Positions 36,606-44,227 of a stretch of DNA of 64,000 nt are shown in pieces (the first letter of the stretch is position 1; every line of letters begins with the position of its first letter). The notes under the pieces are model-generated. The model was not told where the DNA came from, did not search any database, and saw only the letters and a program-made list of their open reading frames with translations. The position numbers and the translations under genes are program-made. The stretch comes from Sphingobacterium puteale. Its GTDB lineage: Bacteria > Bacteroidota > Bacteroidia > Sphingobacteriales > Sphingobacteriaceae. The stretch lies in NCBI RefSeq assembly GCF_003627955.1, contig NZ_RBWS01000001.1, forward strand, positions 682,001 to 746,000. Direction: 5' to 3'.

Positions 36606-37088
36606 TTATGCACGCAAACGGTCGGCTGAGCGAATCAGTTTTTCATCCCGGCGTACTCCGCCCAATGCCAGCGCACAAAAAATAATTGATATTGGCAGCA
36701 AAAAGAAACCTACCCCGATATTCCCTGCTCCTAGGAACTGACCAACCGTAGCAAGATGTGTACTTGCGGATGAATAAAGCCAAATTGCGAAAAAGATAAT
36801 TGCAACAATCTCTACCCATATCAATAAAAGCTGAACCTTACGCTGTTTAAATTTAAATATGGTGAAAATCGGAAGCAATCCCAACAGCGCCGTCACAATG
36901 GTCTGCAGGATATAACCGAATCCACCTTCATGAACCGGCTGTCCAGCAGCAACACCATAAACACCTGTCACCTTCACATTTTTTCCCAAACCGACTAAAT
37001 CACTGTAATTTACATAAGGGAATAAAAATAAGCCGAATATAATTAGTCCTGCCACTAATAAATAAACAGTTTGGATACGTTGAATCAT
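36606..37088 (-). CDS. DUF4293 family membrane protein
   Basis: A 160-residue inner membrane protein with four transmembrane segments (about 5-27, 56-76, 83-104, 118-141). The start MIQRIQTVYLL is the hallmark of DUF4293, a family found almost only in Bacteroidota. The function is unknown. It ends in a basic tail (RRDEKLIRSADRLRA) likely on the cytoplasmic side. Confidence 0.88.
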   Translation of the reverse strand: MIQRIQTVYLLVAGLIIFGLFLFPYVNYSDLVGLGKNVKVTGVYGVAAGQPVHEGGFGYILQTIVTALLGLLPIFTIFKFKQRKVQLLLIWVEIVAIIFFAIWLYSSASTHLATVGQFLGAGNIGVGFFLLPISIIFCALALGGVRRDEKLIRSADRLRA

Positions 37089-37306
37089 ATTTTAATTTTT
37101 GTATATCAACAAATATAATAAGCTTTCTTTCTATTTAGAAATCAGAACAATCGAAAGGGCTATTTTGTTGCAAATTTTAGAATGTATCATGCCAAATGTT
37201 TGTTGAAATCCGTTAAAGCGATCTTCTTTCCAATAACCGGAAGTAGCACCGACTCCTTTTAGTATATTGATACCGGTTAGCTCATGGAGTTCTTTTCAGA
37301 AAGCAT

Positions 37307-37314
37307 TATCTTTG
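37307..37314 (+). promoter_or_regulatory. -7 element of the PglD-like gene
   Basis: TATCTTTG matches TAnnTTTG. The leader to the ATG at 37332 would be about 12 nt. No -33 match. Confidence 0.4.
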
Positions 37315-37331
37315 CAGAAAATTAAAAGATC

Positions 37332-37850
37332 ATGCTATATATATATGGCGCAACAGCGCATGCAAAAACTGCTGTAGATGTAGCCGAAGATTTGGACATC
37401 GAAATCGGAGGGCTTATTGATAAGTCATTGCTGATCGAGGATGTATTCGATTATGAGGTCCAACTTCATCATCAAGTTAAAGATGCTGCAGAAAATTTCT
37501 TTGTTGCCGTTAAAAATCCGGGGCTACGCGAAAGGATCGTATCCGAAAATCCAGATTGGAATTTTCAGTCCTTAATTCACCCGAAAGCCTATGTCTCCAA
37601 AAGGGCTGAGATTGGCGAAGGATGTATTATTCTTCCCGGAGCAACGATAGCCCCCGATGTACAGATTGGCAACCATTGTATCATCTCCGGATCGGCAGTC
37701 ATTGAAAGCAACACCATTATTGAAGATTTCGTAAACATCGGACCAAATGTTTCCATCGGTGCCAACGTACTGGTAGGCCGAGGCTCAGAAATCAAAGCCA
37801 ACACCCATATCGAGGACGAAGAGACCATCCCCAAAGAGAGTGTCGTTTAA
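37332..37850 (+). CDS. PglD/NeuD-like sugar O/N-acyltransferase
   Basis: A 172-residue protein. The N-terminal part (about 1-65) is a small nucleotide-sugar-binding domain (YGATAHAKTAVDVAED), and the C-terminal part (about 78-172) is a left-handed beta-helix of hexapeptide repeats (IGEGCI, IAPDVQIGNHCI, IGPNVSIGANVLVG). His82 in IHPKA is at the place of the usual conserved histidine. It is probably an acetyltransferase for a surface sugar. It is shorter than full-length NeuD/PglD (around 200). No glycan gene cluster surrounds it, so the acceptor is unknown. Confidence 0.8.
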   Translation: MLYIYGATAHAKTAVDVAEDLDIEIGGLIDKSLLIEDVFDYEVQLHHQVKDAAENFFVAVKNPGLRERIVSENPDWNFQSLIHPKAYVSKRAEIGEGCIILPGATIAPDVQIGNHCIISGSAVIESNTIIEDFVNIGPNVSIGANVLVGRGSEIKANTHIEDEETIPKESVV

Positions 37851-37853
37851 GGA

Positions 37854-39617
37854 TTAAATTCCCGCCGAGTGAAACTGTAGATCGTACAGTTTTTTGTAGT
37901 AACCTTCAAAAGACAAAAGCTCTTGGTGTGTTCCAATTTCTTTTATTTCCCCCTTGTCCAAAACAATGATCTTGTCCGCCTTCTGAATGGTGGACAAGCG
38001 GTGGGCAATAACAATCGAAGTTCTTCCCCGCATTAAATTGTCGATCGCACTTTGGATCATTTCCTCAGTTTCGGTATCTACGGAGGAGGTAGCTTCATCC
38101 AAGATCAGGATTCTGGGGTCATGAACCAGCGCCCGAATAAAAGAAATTAATTGTGCCTGCCCAGCAGACAATGTTGCTCCTCTTTCCTTCACGTCGTAAT
38201 CATATCCACCGGGAAGTCGCATAATAAAGTCATGTGCGCCAACTTCTTTGGCCGCTTCGATAACTTGTTCCCTCGAAATTGAAGGATCACCCAATGTAAT
38301 GTTATTGATGACAGTATCCGAGAAAAGAAACACATCCTGCAACACCGTAGCAATGGTATTTCTCAAATAATCAAGATCGTATTCGCGAATATTTGCACCG
38401 TCCAGGAGGATTTCACCTTTATTGATCTCGTAAAACCGACTAAGAATATTGATTGTGGACGATTTACCAGCACCGGTAGCACCGACCAAAGCCAATGTCT
38501 CGCCAGGTTGTACACTAAAATTGACATCCCTCAGTACCCAGCTTTCATCGTTATAAGCAAACCAAACATGCTTAAATGTAATTTCCCCTTTAATATGGCC
38601 TGGTTTTAATGTACCCAAATTAGGAGTCATCTCATTGGTATCCAGCACTTCAAAAATGCGTTCAGCACTCACCATACCCATTTGAAGCGTATTAAACTTA
38701 TCAATAAGCTCCCGAATAGGCCTAAAAATCATATTGATATACATAATAAAGGCTACAACTACACCGGGTGAAATCACATCGCCCATGATCTGTTTGGCTC
38801 CAAACCACACCAACAAGCCTAAGGAAATTGCCATGATAATTTCCAAAACTGGAAAAAAGATAGAGAAATACCAGTTGGTACGAATATGCGCGTTCCGATG
38901 CTGCGCGTTAATTTCTTTGAATTTATCCATTTCCTGCTTTTCACGCGCAAAATATTGAATAATACCGACTCCAGTGATATGCTCCTGTAAAAAGGTATTC
39001 AAATTAGACACCCATTTCCTAACATCGATAAAGGCAGCTTTCATCGCTTCTTTAAATACATAGGTTGCAGCAATCATCAAAGGCATGGGAATAAGTACGA
39101 TTAACGTTAATTTCCAATCCGAATAGAACATAACGCCCAATATCACCGCCAACTGCAGAAGATCGCCAATAATCTGAATCAATCCCTCCGAGAAGATATT
39201 GGAAAGTGTTTCCAAGTCAGATATCGTCCTTGTAATCAACTTTCCTAAAGCGGTGCGGTCAAAATACTTAAGACGCAGCTGTACAATGTGATTAAACACC
39301 TGGATGCGAATGTCCCGGATAACAGACTGTCCCAGCGTATTTGTCATAAGGGTATGATAATAACGAATCAGGGTCTGCACCACGACCAATGCCAGCATGG
39401 CCATGAGCATATAGGACAATCCCGCCGTATCAAAATTTAAGATATAGTTGTCTAGCGTATGCTGGATAAGCATCGGTAGCGCTGGGGCCACTGCCGCCAA
39501 TAGTATTGTTAAAACCACGGATATCCAAAATGTGACATGATAAGGTCGCATATAGCGACTCATACGCCGCAACAAATTGACATCGTAGGTTTTGCCTGTT
39601 ATTTTATCTTGACTCAC
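37854..39617 (-). CDS. ABC exporter, permease-ATPase fusion (MdlB/MsbA-like)
   Basis: A 587-residue half-transporter: a six-segment membrane domain (about 25-315) fused to an ATPase with Walker A GATGAGKS (379-386), signature LSAGQ (483-487, in place of LSGGQ) and Walker B ILILDEA (about 503-509). It works as a dimer in the inner membrane. The substrate may be a lipid, drug or peptide. It lies eight bases after truA and is probably co-transcribed. Confidence 0.9.
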   Translation of the reverse strand: MSQDKITGKTYDVNLLRRMSRYMRPYHVTFWISVVLTILLAAVAPALPMLIQHTLDNYILNFDTAGLSYMLMAMLALVVVQTLIRYYHTLMTNTLGQSVIRDIRIQVFNHIVQLRLKYFDRTALGKLITRTISDLETLSNIFSEGLIQIIGDLLQLAVILGVMFYSDWKLTLIVLIPMPLMIAATYVFKEAMKAAFIDVRKWVSNLNTFLQEHITGVGIIQYFAREKQEMDKFKEINAQHRNAHIRTNWYFSIFFPVLEIIMAISLGLLVWFGAKQIMGDVISPGVVVAFIMYINMIFRPIRELIDKFNTLQMGMVSAERIFEVLDTNEMTPNLGTLKPGHIKGEITFKHVWFAYNDESWVLRDVNFSVQPGETLALVGATGAGKSSTINILSRFYEINKGEILLDGANIREYDLDYLRNTIATVLQDVFLFSDTVINNITLGDPSISREQVIEAAKEVGAHDFIMRLPGGYDYDVKERGATLSAGQAQLISFIRALVHDPRILILDEATSSVDTETEEMIQSAIDNLMRGRTSIVIAHRLSTIQKADKIIVLDKGEIKEIGTHQELLSFEGYYKKLYDLQFHSAGI

Positions 39618-39625
39618 GTTATTAT

Positions 39626-40381
39626 TTATATATAAGGGTAAGCTACTTCTGTTAAATACAATCCATGCGCCGGGACGGATACCCCAGCCTTGCCGCGACT
39701 TTTGCTTTTGATCACTTCCTGCATAAAGGAAGCCGGTTTGCCCTTCAGTCCGATCTCCAGCGAAGTACCTACGATCGCACGAACCATGTTGCGCAAGAAA
39801 CGATCTGCGGTGATATGAAATACCAGATCCTGTTCATCATGCCATAACCATTCTGCTCTACGAATATCACAAATATTTGTAAATACCTGCGTATGAGACT
39901 TGCTAAAGCATTCAAAATCTTGCTTACCCAATAAAAATTGAGCAGCCTCGTTCATTCTGTCCACATCAGGGCGGTCACGCAAGAAGCAGGAATAAGGATA
40001 AATAAACGGATCTTTATGAAAATGAAGGTGGTACTCATAAGATCTATGCGTCGCATCAAATCGGGCATGAGCATCATCAGCAACTTCAATCAGCCTCTTA
40101 ACCGCAACGTCAAAGGGTAATAATGCATTAAGTGAATGAATAAAACGTTCAGGATTTGTTAATATCCCTACAGCAGCTGCATCAAAATGAGCATACAGTT
40201 GCTTCGCATGTACCCCCGTGTCTGTCCTTCCCGCTCCAGTGGTCTCAATAGGTTCCCGTAACAATGTCGCCAATGCTTTGTTCAATACTTCCTGTACCGA
40301 AATCGCATTATTCTGAACCTGCCACCCATGATAAGATTGCCCAAAGTAGGCTATTTCTAAAAAAAAACGTCTTTTATCCAT
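39626..40381 (-). CDS. truA: tRNA pseudouridine(38-40) synthase TruA
   Basis: Converts uridines 38-40 of the anticodon arm to pseudouridine. The 251-residue protein, counted from the preferred start at 40381 (MDKRRFFLEIAYFG), shows the catalytic motif GRTDTGVHA with its aspartate near residue 50. An upstream in-frame start at 40420 would add 13 residues unlike the family. It precedes the ABC exporter gene. Confidence 0.94.
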   Translation of the reverse strand: MDKRRFFLEIAYFGQSYHGWQVQNNAISVQEVLNKALATLLREPIETTGAGRTDTGVHAKQLYAHFDAAAVGILTNPERFIHSLNALLPFDVAVKRLIEVADDAHARFDATHRSYEYHLHFHKDPFIYPYSCFLRDRPDVDRMNEAAQFLLGKQDFECFSKSHTQVFTNICDIRRAEWLWHDEQDLVFHITADRFLRNMVRAIVGTSLEIGLKGKPASFMQEVIKSKSRGKAGVSVPAHGLYLTEVAYPYI

Positions 40382-40676
40382 TATACGACACAAAGGTACA
40401 TTTTTCAGAATGAGCTCCATTTTCCCAAAGTATTATTTTGCTTATTTTGGTCAATATTTAATCCTCAAATGACAAAACTTATAACAACCTTTAGTTTTAA
40501 TCAGGAAATTGCTCAAGTTTAAGTTGTTACCAAATTAGGCCTACTGCACATTGAGTCCGCGTCGAGTGGCACATCAAGTCCGTCTTTTCAAGCGTACCTA
40601 CGCAGGGGACGCCCCCATTGAAAGCCAGCAAAAAACGAGCCCTTAACACCTAGTTGATTTTAAGCAAAACAAAAAG
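40382..40676. other. Intergenic region between murF and truA with a structured block
   Basis: About 295 bases without a gene. 40382-40540 is AT-rich and plain. 40546-40624 is distinctly more GC-rich than its surroundings, with a near-direct repeat and nested palindromes described separately. Whether it belongs to the murF 3' end or the truA 5' end is unclear. Confidence 0.55.
40546..40624. repeat. Direct repeat plus three-way-junction palindrome
   Basis: GCACATTGAGTCCG (40546-40559) and GCACATCAAGTCCG (40569-40582) are direct copies with two differences. Right after them CTTTTCAA (40584-40591) can pair with TTGAAAG (40618-40624) to enclose two hairpins, GCGT-ACCT-ACGC (40592-40603) and GGGG-ACG-CCCC (40605-40615). 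This is a compact three-way junction, either as RNA or as DNA. It may be a repeated extragenic element, an insertion-sequence end or a structured RNA. Confidence 0.5.
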
Positions 40677-41978
40677 CTATAATATATCTATCAGATTTTC
40701 AAAAGCCATACCCCGCGAGGCCTTTAATAATACCGTAGCTCCGATAATCGGTCTTTCTTTCAGGGCAGCCTTCGCCTCTAAGGTTGTTTCAAAAAATTCG
40801 GCGCCATCATTTTTATGTTCAAAAAATGCCTTTCCGACAAAAATTTTGCGATCAGCGAACATGCTTCCTACGTTATCCACGATTTTACGATGCTCTTCAA
40901 AAGATTCAGCACCAAGTTCAAACATGTCCCCCAAAATAACCGCTTTCTTGTTGGCCTCAATAATTCGGACATTATCCAAAGCAGCTGCCATACTGGTGGC
41001 ATTGGCATTATAATAATCACAGATCACCGTGTTGTGGGTCGTTTTCATGATCTGTGAACGATTATTTGTCGGGGTATAGCTTTCAATACCCAAATTGATC
41101 TCCTTTGGCAAGATATCGAAATGTAAACCTACCGCTATTGCAGCCAAAAAGTTTTCTGTGTTGTATGAACCTGTAAGTTGCGTATCTATGATATAAGTCT
41201 GGGGGTCTCCTTTCGTCTTCCATGAGATCTGTAACAATGGAGTTGCTTTCAACAATTTACCAATGACATCATTGGTTTCGGAAAACCCATAAGTCACTAT
41301 TTCAGCTATTTGCCGTGCCGCAGCCATTTCTCTTAAATGCGGGTTATCCGCCTGTAAAAAGAGTGTCCCCTGATGTTCTTGCAACCAATCATACAGTTCA
41401 CCCTTTGTTTTCTTAACACCTTCAAAAGAGCCAAAGCCTTCCAGATGCGCCTTTCCGACATTGGAGATCAATCCATGTGTTGGTTCAGCAATTTCACATA
41501 AAAACGCAATTTCACCTAAATGGTTGGCTCCCATTTCTATAATAGCGATTTCAATGGATCCATCAATGGCCAACAGCGTCAAAGGAACGCCAATATGGTT
41601 ATTTAGATTTCCTTTTGTCGCATAAGTTTTATATTTCTGCGAGACAACGGAATACAATAATTCCTTTGTGGTTGTCTTTCCATTTGTGCCTGTTACACCG
41701 ATAACAGGAATATTTAATTGTCTCCGATGATAATTCGCCAGATCCTGCAATGTCTTCAATACATCGTCAACCAAGATATACTGTTCGCTTTTTTTATAAA
41801 TTTCCTCATCAATAACGACATACTTCGCTCCGATTTGGAGCGCCTGTTCTGCAAACGTATTCCCATTAAAATTTGCGCCCTTCAGTGCAAAGAATATACT
41901 ATCCTTCTCAATCTTACGTGTATCTGTTGTAATATTTGGATACTGTTTATAAATCTGATATAACGATTGAATGTCCAT
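40677..41978 (-). CDS. murF: UDP-MurNAc-tripeptide--D-Ala-D-Ala ligase
   Basis: Last cytoplasmic step of peptidoglycan precursor synthesis: adds D-Ala-D-Ala. The 433-residue protein has the Mur-ligase ATP loop GVTGTNGKTTTKE (about 95-107), the central domain EMGANHLGEIAF (about 151-162) and DYYNANATSM near 309. Start at 41978 (MDIQSLYQIY) is preferred over 41999. It is apart from the mur/fts cluster, which is common for murF in Bacteroidota. Confidence 0.95.
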   Translation of the reverse strand: MDIQSLYQIYKQYPNITTDTRKIEKDSIFFALKGANFNGNTFAEQALQIGAKYVVIDEEIYKKSEQYILVDDVLKTLQDLANYHRRQLNIPVIGVTGTNGKTTTKELLYSVVSQKYKTYATKGNLNNHIGVPLTLLAIDGSIEIAIIEMGANHLGEIAFLCEIAEPTHGLISNVGKAHLEGFGSFEGVKKTKGELYDWLQEHQGTLFLQADNPHLREMAAARQIAEIVTYGFSETNDVIGKLLKATPLLQISWKTKGDPQTYIIDTQLTGSYNTENFLAAIAVGLHFDILPKEINLGIESYTPTNNRSQIMKTTHNTVICDYYNANATSMAAALDNVRIIEANKKAVILGDMFELGAESFEEHRKIVDNVGSMFADRKIFVGKAFFEHKNDGAEFFETTLEAKAALKERPIIGATVLLKASRGMAFENLIDIL

Positions 41979-42070
41979 GTTTAGAAATTTGTTGAACAAA
42001 TATAACCATTCTGTCCGATTTCAAATCAACAGGGATGCACATCTCAAATATTTGGATCACAAACACAATC

Positions 42071-42088
42071 CCCGATAACGTTTGCGCA
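42071..42088 (-). promoter_or_regulatory. LacI-type operator, distal site of the pectin locus
   Basis: On the minus strand the site contains GCAAACGTTATCGG, matching GCAAACGTTRYCG. It has the central CG expected of LacI-family operators. It lies about 90 bases ahead of the small frame at 42161 and 383 bases before the second operator. Confidence 0.6.
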
Positions 42089-42160
42089 TTTATTTTAATC
42101 AATTTTCTTTAACTAAGGCTTTAATATTGGTAATTTCATTGACCAATTAAACAGTTTGGA

Positions 42161-42451
42161 ATGCGGACGATTATACTTTCACTTTTTTCACGTTCTTTCT
42201 CTCTTCTTGCCCCAACAGCAAAAGAACAAGGTATCGTTGTTGGGAAAGATGGCTTCTGCAATTTCCAAATCATACAGGTATTGAATAAAAATCCGCTGTA
42301 TTTAATAGAATATAGGAATAAACAACTAGGTCCTGTGTCACAAAATCGTGTCAAATGGAAACATCTTTTAATAGATGGAGCAGCTGATAGCCTTAATTCT
42401 CGGCTTGTATTCAAGGATTGGACACCAATCTTACATCTAATTGCTAAGTAA
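42161..42451 (+). CDS. Small unknown protein enclosed by two operators
   Basis: A possible 96-residue protein, MRTIILSLFSRSFSLLAP..., with a hydrophobic start and a mature-looking rest (VGKDGFCNF, LYLIEYRNKQLG, WKHLLIDGAADS). An in-frame TGA at 42140-42142 limits the start. It has no match I recognise. It could be a genuine small gene of the regulon, a decayed fragment, or a chance frame; a 92-residue frame on the opposite strand overlaps it. Its position between the two LacI-type sites is what makes it worth listing. Confidence 0.4.
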   Translation: MRTIILSLFSRSFSLLAPTAKEQGIVVGKDGFCNFQIIQVLNKNPLYLIEYRNKQLGPVSQNRVKWKHLLIDGAADSLNSRLVFKDWTPILHLIAK

Positions 42452-42454
42452 TGA

Positions 42455-42470
42455 CCGGTAACGTTTGCAT
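42455..42470 (-). promoter_or_regulatory. LacI-type operator, proximal to the GH28 gene
   Basis: On the minus strand the site reads ATGCAAACGTTACCGG, matching GCAAACGTTRYCG. It ends 80 bases before the GH28 ATG and lies just upstream of a near-match -7 element (TACAATTG, 42503-42510). Confidence 0.65.
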
Positions 42471-42549
42471 AAGTTTTTCATCTAAGTTAGGAACAAAGAA
42501 TGTACAATTGCTTTTACAAATAACCATTTTTAAACCAAAAATGTAAAAA

Positions 42550-44220
42550 ATGAATTCGTTTAAAAAGCACTATTCCCGTACATTGAAACTTGCACTTGGA
42601 CTGCTTCTCGTGCTGCCACAGCTGTGTATGGCTCAAGAACCTGCCCGTCCTATTATACAACAAGTCGAATTTAAGAAAGACACGTTAAGTATTAGCAATT
42701 ATGGCGCTAAAGGTGACGGTCAATTTCTTAATACAGCGTCAATCAACCAAACCATCCGTACATGTAGCGAGCGCGGTGGCGGTGTGGTACTGGTTCCCGC
42801 CGGAATTTGGCTGACAGGGCCTATTGAAATGCGAAGCAATGTAAACCTGCATCTCAAACGAGACGCCATCTTGCTTTTCACAAGGGACTTTGATCAATAC
42901 AAGCTTGTTGAATCCAATTGGGAGGGTGAACCGGCTTGGCGCAATCAAAATCCAATATCAGGCAAGAACCTATATAATATTGCAATTACGGGCAATGGCA
43001 TTATCGATGGCAACGGAGGTGCTTGGCGAATGGTCAAAAAAAGCAAACTTACAGCCTCCCAATGGAAAAATCTCGTTGCCTCAGGTGGCACAGTTGATGC
43101 CGACAATGAGATTTGGTACCCCTCAGAAAGCTCACTAAAAGGTTCAAAAGAGAAGAAAGCAGGGGTAATTCGTCCGGGCACAACCATCGATGACTTCAAA
43201 GATGTCAAAGATTTCTTAAGGCCCAATCTTTTGGTATTTACAAACTGTAAAAAGGTATTATTGGAAGGCGTAACTATACAAAACTCCCCTGCATGGAATC
43301 TACATCCCCTATTATGCGAGGAGCTGACCTTACGAAAGCTCTCGATTCGTAACCCTTGGTATGGCCAAAATGGCGATGGTGTCGATGTCGAATCTTGCAA
43401 GAATGTCCTGATTGAGGACTGTACATTTGATGTTGGTGACGACGGCATATGTATCAAGTCAGGCCGGGATAAAGCTGGCCGTGACCGTGGCAAGCCAACC
43501 GAAAATGTAATCATTCGCAATAATGTTGTTTATCACGCACATGGTGGTTTTGTGATCGGAAGCGAGATGAGCGGTGGCGCCCGCAATATTTGGGTGGAAG
43601 ACTGTTCATTTATCGGAACTGATATTGGACTTCGCTTCAAAACGACAAGAGGCCGTGGCGGAGTAGTAGAAAACATATTCATCAACAATATCAATATGAT
43701 TGATATTCCCGGCGAGGCTATTCTATTTGACATGTATTATGCAGCAGTAGACCCCGTTCCTCTGGCTGGAGAAAAAAGATCTTCCGTAAAAACAGTAACA
43801 CTTCCGGTTACAGAAGAAACTCCGCAGTTTAAGAACTTCTATATCAAAAATATTGCAGCAAAAGGAGCATCAAAAGGAATTTTCCTACGTGGTCTTCCTG
43901 AAATGCATATTCAGAACATCTGGATTGAGGATGCCACATTGGAAGCAAATAAGGGCATAGAAATCATTGAAGCTTCTCATATTAATTTAAAAAATATTGT
44001 ATTAAAGACAACAGAAAACAATCCGTTGATCGCCATCAACAATAGCTCCGCGATAAATCTAGCTAATATCCAAGCATTGAATGCTCCAGAATTGTATATC
44101 GAGGTTGCAGGTGAGAAAAGCAGTGATATCCGTCTCTCGAATTCCAACACAAAAGCGGCTAAGGCTGTCAGTCAATTTATAGCGGGAAGTACGAAAAAAT
44201 CCTTAACGATCAAAAATTAG
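42550..44220 (+). CDS. GH28 polygalacturonase-family hydrolase
   Basis: Hydrolyses galacturonide links of pectin. The 556-residue protein has a signal peptide (about 1-28), a parallel beta-helix, and the GH28 active-site blocks: NGDGVD (274-279), GDDGI (296-300), HGG (331-333) and RFK (362-364). The aspartates at 275, 279, 297 and 298 and His331 fit the catalytic set. Exo or endo action cannot be told. It is the first firm gene of the pectin operon, seven bases ahead of the GH105-type gene, behind the proximal operator. Confidence 0.92.
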   Translation: MNSFKKHYSRTLKLALGLLLVLPQLCMAQEPARPIIQQVEFKKDTLSISNYGAKGDGQFLNTASINQTIRTCSERGGGVVLVPAGIWLTGPIEMRSNVNLHLKRDAILLFTRDFDQYKLVESNWEGEPAWRNQNPISGKNLYNIAITGNGIIDGNGGAWRMVKKSKLTASQWKNLVASGGTVDADNEIWYPSESSLKGSKEKKAGVIRPGTTIDDFKDVKDFLRPNLLVFTNCKKVLLEGVTIQNSPAWNLHPLLCEELTLRKLSIRNPWYGQNGDGVDVESCKNVLIEDCTFDVGDDGICIKSGRDKAGRDRGKPTENVIIRNNVVYHAHGGFVIGSEMSGGARNIWVEDCSFIGTDIGLRFKTTRGRGGVVENIFINNINMIDIPGEAILFDMYYAAVDPVPLAGEKRSSVKTVTLPVTEETPQFKNFYIKNIAAKGASKGIFLRGLPEMHIQNIWIEDATLEANKGIEIIEASHINLKNIVLKTTENNPLIAINNSSAINLANIQALNAPELYIEVAGEKSSDIRLSNSNTKAAKAVSQFIAGSTKKSLTIKN

Positions 44221-44227
44221 GAACGTA

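Noticed and set aside
41851..41858. GCAAACGT inside murF
   Set aside because: Only eight bases match the operator motif and the site is within coding sequence.
42136..42414. 92-residue frame on the minus strand overlapping the small frame at 42161-42451
   Set aside because: Cysteine- and proline-rich composition with no domain look; the plus-strand frame is more protein-like, though neither is certain.
42945..43520. 191-residue minus-strand frame opposite the GH28 gene
   Set aside because: Antisense to well-conserved GH28 motifs; no independent support.
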